From positions 1 through 10,157 of the forward strand of contig JAFYIA010000070.1 of assembly GCA_017538865.1 (NCBI GenBank): DNA of 10,157 nt, given 5' to 3'. This stretch comes from Aeriscardovia sp. (GTDB lineage: Bacteria > Actinomycetota > Actinomycetes > Actinomycetales > Bifidobacteriaceae). The notes under the pieces were generated by a model. The model saw only the letters and a list, made by a program, of their open reading frames with translations. It ran no database searches and was not told where the DNA came from. Below are positions 7,120 to 10,157 of this stretch, piece by piece. The number at the start of each line of letters is the position of its first letter. Within the stretch, counting starts at the first letter, position 1. Made by a program: the position numbers and the translations under genes.

Positions 7120-8064
7120 ATGGAAGAAGAAAGAAAGGGCGGCCCAAGAAAGGGCGGAAGGCCCCCGTTCAGAGGGGAGAAGGGGAAAGGCTGGAAGCCT
7201 AAGGGCAAGGGCGGCCAGGCGCCCCGCAGGAGGGAAGGGGCGCCTTCACGCGGAAAGGGCAGGCCCTTCCGCTCGCAGGGCCAAAGCGCCAAGAAGAAGC
7301 CCGTAGACAGGCTCAGATACCCCTCGCAAAATCCTTACGACAGGCTGCGGCCCGAAGAGCCCCAGCTTCCCAAAGGGCTCTCGTGGGACATGCTCTCCCC
7401 GTCAGACAAGGATGCGCTGAGGTCCCTTAGCAAGGAGCACGCCGAGAACGTGGGGCTCCATATCCTCGCCGCCTACGAGCTTGAAGGCGAGGATCTGCCC
7501 CTCGCCCTGGCTCACGCCAAATGGGCCGCCTCCAACGCCTCCCGAATCGACATAGCCAGGGAGTGCCTGGCGCTCATGGCCTACAGGTCCCAGGACTACA
7601 AGACGGCGCTGAAGGAGTTTTTGACCGTGCGCCGCCTTAACGGGGAAAGCGACTGGATCCCCTTCATAGCGGACTGCTACAGGGGCCTGGGCGAACCTCA
7701 GAAGGCGATTGACCTTATAAGGGAGGAAAACCGCGCCGCCGGCCCCGAGGCGAAGCTGGAGATGATGATGGTCATGGCCGGCGCGTTTGCCGATCTCGGG
7801 GACTTTCAAAAGGCCCTAAAGATCGTGAAGGCCATGGAAGGCGTAAAGGGCCTGCCTTTGGCCTACAGGCTCAGGGCCCTGGAGGCCGAGCAGAACTTCC
7901 TCTCCGCTTCCGGGCGGGAGAAAGAGGCCGAAGCCCTGGAAGGGGAGATCGAAGAAATGGAGGACGAGGTCTTCCCAGAAAACGAGGAGGAAGAAGAGGA
8001 GGCGCTCCTCGACTTCGACCTTGAAACCCTAGACGAGAGGGTTATAGCCGACCTTCTGGGCTAG
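7120..8064 (+). CDS. TPR-like protein of the actinobacterial Rv1691 type
   Basis: 314 aa, no signal peptide or membrane helix. Residues 1-60 are low-complexity Gly/Arg/Lys/Pro with 21 basic and 5 acidic residues, an RGG-like tail suited to binding RNA or other polyanions. Residues about 90-265 are paired helices of tetratricopeptide type; phrases such as LALAHAKWAASNASRIDIAR, FIADCYRGLGEPQKAIDL and AGAFADLGDFQKALKIV are typical. Residues 271-314 hold 21 acidic residues and one basic one. This three-part plan and the place before tlyA match the uncharacterised TPR proteins next to tlyA-ppnK in Mycobacterium and other actinobacteria (from memory, not checked). Its role is unknown; a link to ribosome or rRNA modification is inferred only from position. 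The tlyA TTG is 8 nt downstream. A 12-bp direct repeat (7131-7142 and 7146-7157) encodes two RKGG units at the start. Confidence 0.8.
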   Translation: MEEERKGGPRKGGRPPFRGEKGKGWKPKGKGGQAPRRREGAPSRGKGRPFRSQGQSAKKKPVDRLRYPSQNPYDRLRPEEPQLPKGLSWDMLSPSDKDALRSLSKEHAENVGLHILAAYELEGEDLPLALAHAKWAASNASRIDIARECLALMAYRSQDYKTALKEFLTVRRLNGESDWIPFIADCYRGLGEPQKAIDLIREENRAAGPEAKLEMMMVMAGAFADLGDFQKALKIVKAMEGVKGLPLAYRLRALEAEQNFLSASGREKEAEALEGEIEEMEDEVFPENEEEEEEALLDFDLETLDERVIADLLG

Positions 8065-8072
8065 GGGGCAAG

Positions 8073-8795
8073 TTGAGGCTGGACGCATTCCTCGCGCAAA
8101 GGGAAAAGATCTCGCGCACCAAGTGTAGGGAACTGATCTTGGAGGGAAAAGTTAAAGTCGAGGGCAGGACCGCTCTGAAACCCTCCCTTCCCTTGGAGGG
8201 GGGAGAAAAGGTGGAGCTCGAACCCGGGGAGGCGTTCGTTTCCCGGGGGGCCTTGAAGCTCAAAGCCGCCCTGGAGGAATTCGCCCCCCTCGGCCTCGAG
8301 GTCTCAGGTAGGCTTTGCATAGACATAGGCGCCAGCACCGGGGGCTTCACCCAGGTCCTCCTTGCCCGAGGCGCCAGGGCCGTCATAGCGCTGGATGTGG
8401 GCTGGGGGCAGCTTTCTCCCCTCCTGGAAAGAGACCCCCGGGTAAGAAACATGGAGGGTGTGAACGTCAGATCCCTCGATCCCTCTTCCCTCCCGTTCCC
8501 CCCTTCCTTCGCTTCGGCCGATCTCTCCTTCATCTCCCTCTCCCTGGCCTTTCCGAAGATCGCGGAAATAGGGAGCGTGAGGGACTGCGTGGCTCTCGTA
8601 AAGCCGGAATTTGAAGTCGGGAGAAGGGGGCTCGGCAAAGGAGGGGTCGTGAAAGACGAGGGAAAGCGCCTGGAATGCCTGGCTGCGGCCGAAGAGGCCG
8701 CCCAAAGGTCTGGATTCCGCATCGCTTCCCGCATAGCGTCCCCCATCCGGGGGGAGAAGGGGAACGAGGAGTTCCTCATTTGGGCCTACAGGTAA
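8073..8795 (+). CDS. tlyA: TlyA-type 16S/23S rRNA 2'-O-methyltransferase
   Basis: 240 aa, at the short end for TlyA (about 250-275). In mycobacteria TlyA methylates ribose of C1409 in 16S and C1920 in 23S rRNA, and its loss gives capreomycin resistance. Residues 1-60 are an S4 RNA-binding domain starting MRLDAFLAQ, followed by FVSRGALKL. An FtsJ/RrmJ-like Rossmann domain follows, with the SAM motif DIGASTGGFT (84-93), the acidic ADLSFISL (149-156), the catalytic-type Lys in VKPEFEVGR (Lys 177) and the C-terminal GNEEFLIW. These match the K-D-K-E type active site. The start is TTG 8073, supported by AGGGGG at 8063-8068 and by the fit of the S4 domain; no closer ATG exists. The gap to the NAD kinase gene is 10 nt, as in many actinobacteria and Firmicutes. 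Confidence 0.93.
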   Translation: MRLDAFLAQREKISRTKCRELILEGKVKVEGRTALKPSLPLEGGEKVELEPGEAFVSRGALKLKAALEEFAPLGLEVSGRLCIDIGASTGGFTQVLLARGARAVIALDVGWGQLSPLLERDPRVRNMEGVNVRSLDPSSLPFPPSFASADLSFISLSLAFPKIAEIGSVRDCVALVKPEFEVGRRGLGKGGVVKDEGKRLECLAAAEEAAQRSGFRIASRIASPIRGEKGNEEFLIWAYR

Positions 8796-8805
8796 AATTG
8801 GTAGC

Positions 8806-9669
8806 ATGCGCCAGATAACCGTGATCTCCAGATCCGCCATCATCCGCTCCCGGGCGGTGCTGAGATTCTGCTCCCTGCTTTCCAAAGGGTTCAAAGTCAA
8901 TCTGGAGGCCGCGGAGCCGCACCACCCCTTGCAAGAGCCGGTAAAACCCTTGAGCTCCAAAAACGAGCTGGCCGTGGCCCTGGGTGGGGATGGCACGGTT
9001 TTGGCGGCCTGCGAAAGGGTCAAGGGGACGGGCATCCCGCTTTTCGGGATCAATATGGGCCACCTCGGGTTCCTGACGCAGCCCGGAACGAAGCTCTCCC
9101 AGATCGCAGATGAAATTTTCGACGGCGCCTACCCCCTCTCCAAGCACTTCCTTTTAGAGGCGTCTATAGAGATAGGGCGGCAAAAAGTCAAAGGATGGGC
9201 CTTAAACGAGATGGCCGTGGAGAGATCTTTAAATTCCAGGATGATCTCCCTGGACATCTCGGTAGACGGGGCGCGAATGGCCGCCTTTGACGCTAATGGG
9301 CTCGTGATCGCCACCCCCACTGGCTCTACCGCTTACGCCCTGAGCGCGGGAGGGGCCGTTGTTTGGCCCGGGGTGAGGGCGCTCGAAGTAGTGCCGGTGG
9401 CCGGAGCGGTCCTTATGCCCAGCCCCCTGATAGTAGGCAAGGAGAGTGAAATCGAAGTGGAGATACTCCAAGATTCCCCTTCTCCCGCCTGCCTCATTTT
9501 TGACGGGCGAAGGTCGCTGCCTGCAAAATCCGCCCCCTTGATCCGCGTGCGCCACTCCTCCCAATTCATAGCCATGGCGGGAAGCTACTCCTCTTTCGCC
9601 CAGCACCTCGCCTCCAAGTTCCGCCTCCCGGCTTTGGGATGGAAAGAAGGGGAGGGCGGAGGCAGGTGA
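8806..9669 (+). CDS. nadK: NAD kinase
   Basis: 287 aa, normal length. It phosphorylates NAD to NADP in the cytoplasm using ATP or polyphosphate, supplying NADPH for biosynthesis. Visible motifs: GGDGT (60-64, catalytic Asp 62), GINMGHLGFL, LNEMAVE (Asn 134, Glu 135), TPTGSTAY (170-177) and FDGRR near the end. The closing FRLPALGW is like actinobacterial NAD kinases. Two departures stand out: the usual DG before the TPTGSTAY block is Asn 164-Gly, and the HALxxRP stretch of actinobacterial and proteobacterial enzymes reads AVLMPSP (201-207), though Listeria-type enzymes also lack that His/Arg pair. The start ATG 8806 has no clear ribosome binding site and probably relies on coupling to tlyA. 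The end overlaps the next gene by 4 nt. Confidence 0.93.
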   Translation: MRQITVISRSAIIRSRAVLRFCSLLSKGFKVNLEAAEPHHPLQEPVKPLSSKNELAVALGGDGTVLAACERVKGTGIPLFGINMGHLGFLTQPGTKLSQIADEIFDGAYPLSKHFLLEASIEIGRQKVKGWALNEMAVERSLNSRMISLDISVDGARMAAFDANGLVIATPTGSTAYALSAGGAVVWPGVRALEVVPVAGAVLMPSPLIVGKESEIEVEILQDSPSPACLIFDGRRSLPAKSAPLIRVRHSSQFIAMAGSYSSFAQHLASKFRLPALGWKEGEGGGR

Positions 9670-10115
9670 AAAGCCGCGTCCAGCCTTCCCCGGCCGATTC
9701 CAGCATCCCCCAGTCCTCCGGGGACTGCTTCGATCTGCTCCTTGCGGCCTGTTGGCGCCTCAGTCAGCTGCGCTACGCCTTCCTCATATGGGCCGAGAAG
9801 GGGAACATGAATCCGAATTTCGAACCCGTCTTGAGGTTTTGCTCCCGAATCATTTCCCCTTGGCCCAAGAGGGGGAAGTGCCTCCCGCCTTCGCCGGAAA
9901 TGTTGAAAAGGGAGACAGAGATGTTTGCCTCCATGGAAAGGCACGTCTCTTCTTTCAGGCATGCCGAAAGGGAGGGGGACGCCCTCCTCATGGCGGACGA
10001 GCTTGTGCAGGTGGCTGATTTCGCTTCGGCCATAAGGGCGCTGTGCGATCCGGAATTTCCCCCGGCCTCCTTTTTGGACGTGAAGGCGGCATGGGCTGCA
10101 GAAGGGGGAAAGTGA
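9666..10115 (+). CDS. Small hypothetical protein between nadK and nadD
   Basis: 149 aa, not recognised. GTG 9666 is preferred over an ATG at 9639, because it gives a GTGA overlap with the nadK stop and has GGAGG (9658-9662) and GGAGGG (9651-9656) just upstream; the longer form would overlap nadK by 31 nt. The protein looks soluble and helical, with no signal peptide or true membrane helix. It has a Leu/Ala/Trp-rich helix near residues 22-42 (DLLLAACWRLSQLRYAFLIW), a Pro-rich break, then an amphipathic helical part with FASMERHVSSFRHAE. There are three or four scattered Cys and no metal-binding pattern. Codon use matches its neighbours and its end overlaps the nadD start, so it is a real gene. 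Its place between two NAD(P) genes hints at co-expression, not at a function. Confidence 0.7.
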   Translation: MKSRVQPSPADSSIPQSSGDCFDLLLAACWRLSQLRYAFLIWAEKGNMNPNFEPVLRFCSRIISPWPKRGKCLPPSPEMLKRETEMFASMERHVSSFRHAEREGDALLMADELVQVADFASAIRALCDPEFPPASFLDVKAAWAAEGGK

Positions 10116-10157
10116 CGGAGAAAATAGGGATCATGGGGGGGAGCTTCGATCCCATAC
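10112..10157 (+). CDS. nadD: Nicotinate-nucleotide adenylyltransferase, 5' end only
   Basis: GTG 10112 overlaps the preceding TGA (GTGA). Only 15 residues fit before the window edge, ending in IGIMGGSFDPI. The phrase GGSFDPxH is the N-terminal nucleotide-binding motif of NadD, which joins nicotinate mononucleotide and ATP to make deamido-NAD. CoaD shares the fold and a related GSFDP motif, but the GGSFDP form and the nadK context favour NadD. AAGGGGGAAAG just upstream can act as a ribosome binding site. Confidence 0.75.
   Translation, partial: MTEKIGIMGGSFDPI

Noticed and set aside
8176..8206. Inverted repeat CCCTCC/GGAGGG in tlyA
   Set aside because: Only 6 bp, inside a conserved S4-domain region; expected by chance in this composition.
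1..10157. Mobile elements, CRISPR arrays, tRNA or rRNA genes, toxin-antitoxin or phage genes
   Set aside because: I looked for these on both strands and saw no transposase, integrase, spaced direct repeats or structured RNA gene; nearly all the sequence is accounted for by housekeeping genes.

Overview
The window is GC-rich and coding almost from end to end. Nine complete or partial genes plus the first codons of a tenth all read on the + strand. Neighbours overlap by 1-4 nt or are separated by about 8-12 nt, so it reads as one long transcription unit (or the inside of one) with no visible terminator and no gene-free stretch.

Organism. Family resemblance and gene order point to the Actinomycetota, perhaps a Bifidobacteriales-like, host-associated lineage (low confidence at order level). 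The supporting signs are a TsnR/TrmH methylase followed by pheS-pheT, an Rv1691-like TPR protein followed by tlyA and nadK (NAD kinase), and a Pro/Gln/Tyr-rich DUF4190-type membrane protein. Codon use is odd for a GC-rich actinobacterium: AGG (Arg) and ATA (Ile) are both common. A divergent lineage is therefore likely.

Layout. (1) 2-1861: the 3' part of a fused ECF-type transporter, made of the tail of a first ATPase, a complete second ATPase, and an EcfT membrane domain. (2) 1861-2667: an RNA 2'-O-methyltransferase of the SPOUT/TrmH family. (3) 2664-6172: pheS and pheT, the two subunits of phenylalanyl-tRNA synthetase. (4) 6184-7107: a DUF4190-like protein with a long disordered, QNPY-repeat N-terminus and two C-terminal membrane helices. 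(5) 7120-8064: a soluble TPR-like protein with a basic head and an acidic tail. (6) 8073-8795: the rRNA methyltransferase TlyA. (7) 8806-9669: NAD kinase. (8) 9666-10115: a small unknown protein. (9) 10112 to the edge: the start of nadD.

Themes. Most genes serve translation (tRNA charging, rRNA/tRNA methylation) or NAD(P) synthesis (nadK, nadD), with a vitamin-type importer upstream. The most notable observation is in PheT. Its B3/B4 editing domain has the right length and frame, but the residues that form the Tyr-tRNA(Phe) editing pocket in other bacteria are replaced, which suggests a PheRS without proofreading. Other points worth a look are the ATPase-ATPase-EcfT fusion, a 13-bp perfect hairpin just inside the DUF4190-type gene, and a gene order that looks like a shortened version of the usual actinobacterial one (no arg cluster, no HAD gene, no recN). 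I saw no mobile element, CRISPR array, tRNA or rRNA, and no clear new defence or biosynthetic system.
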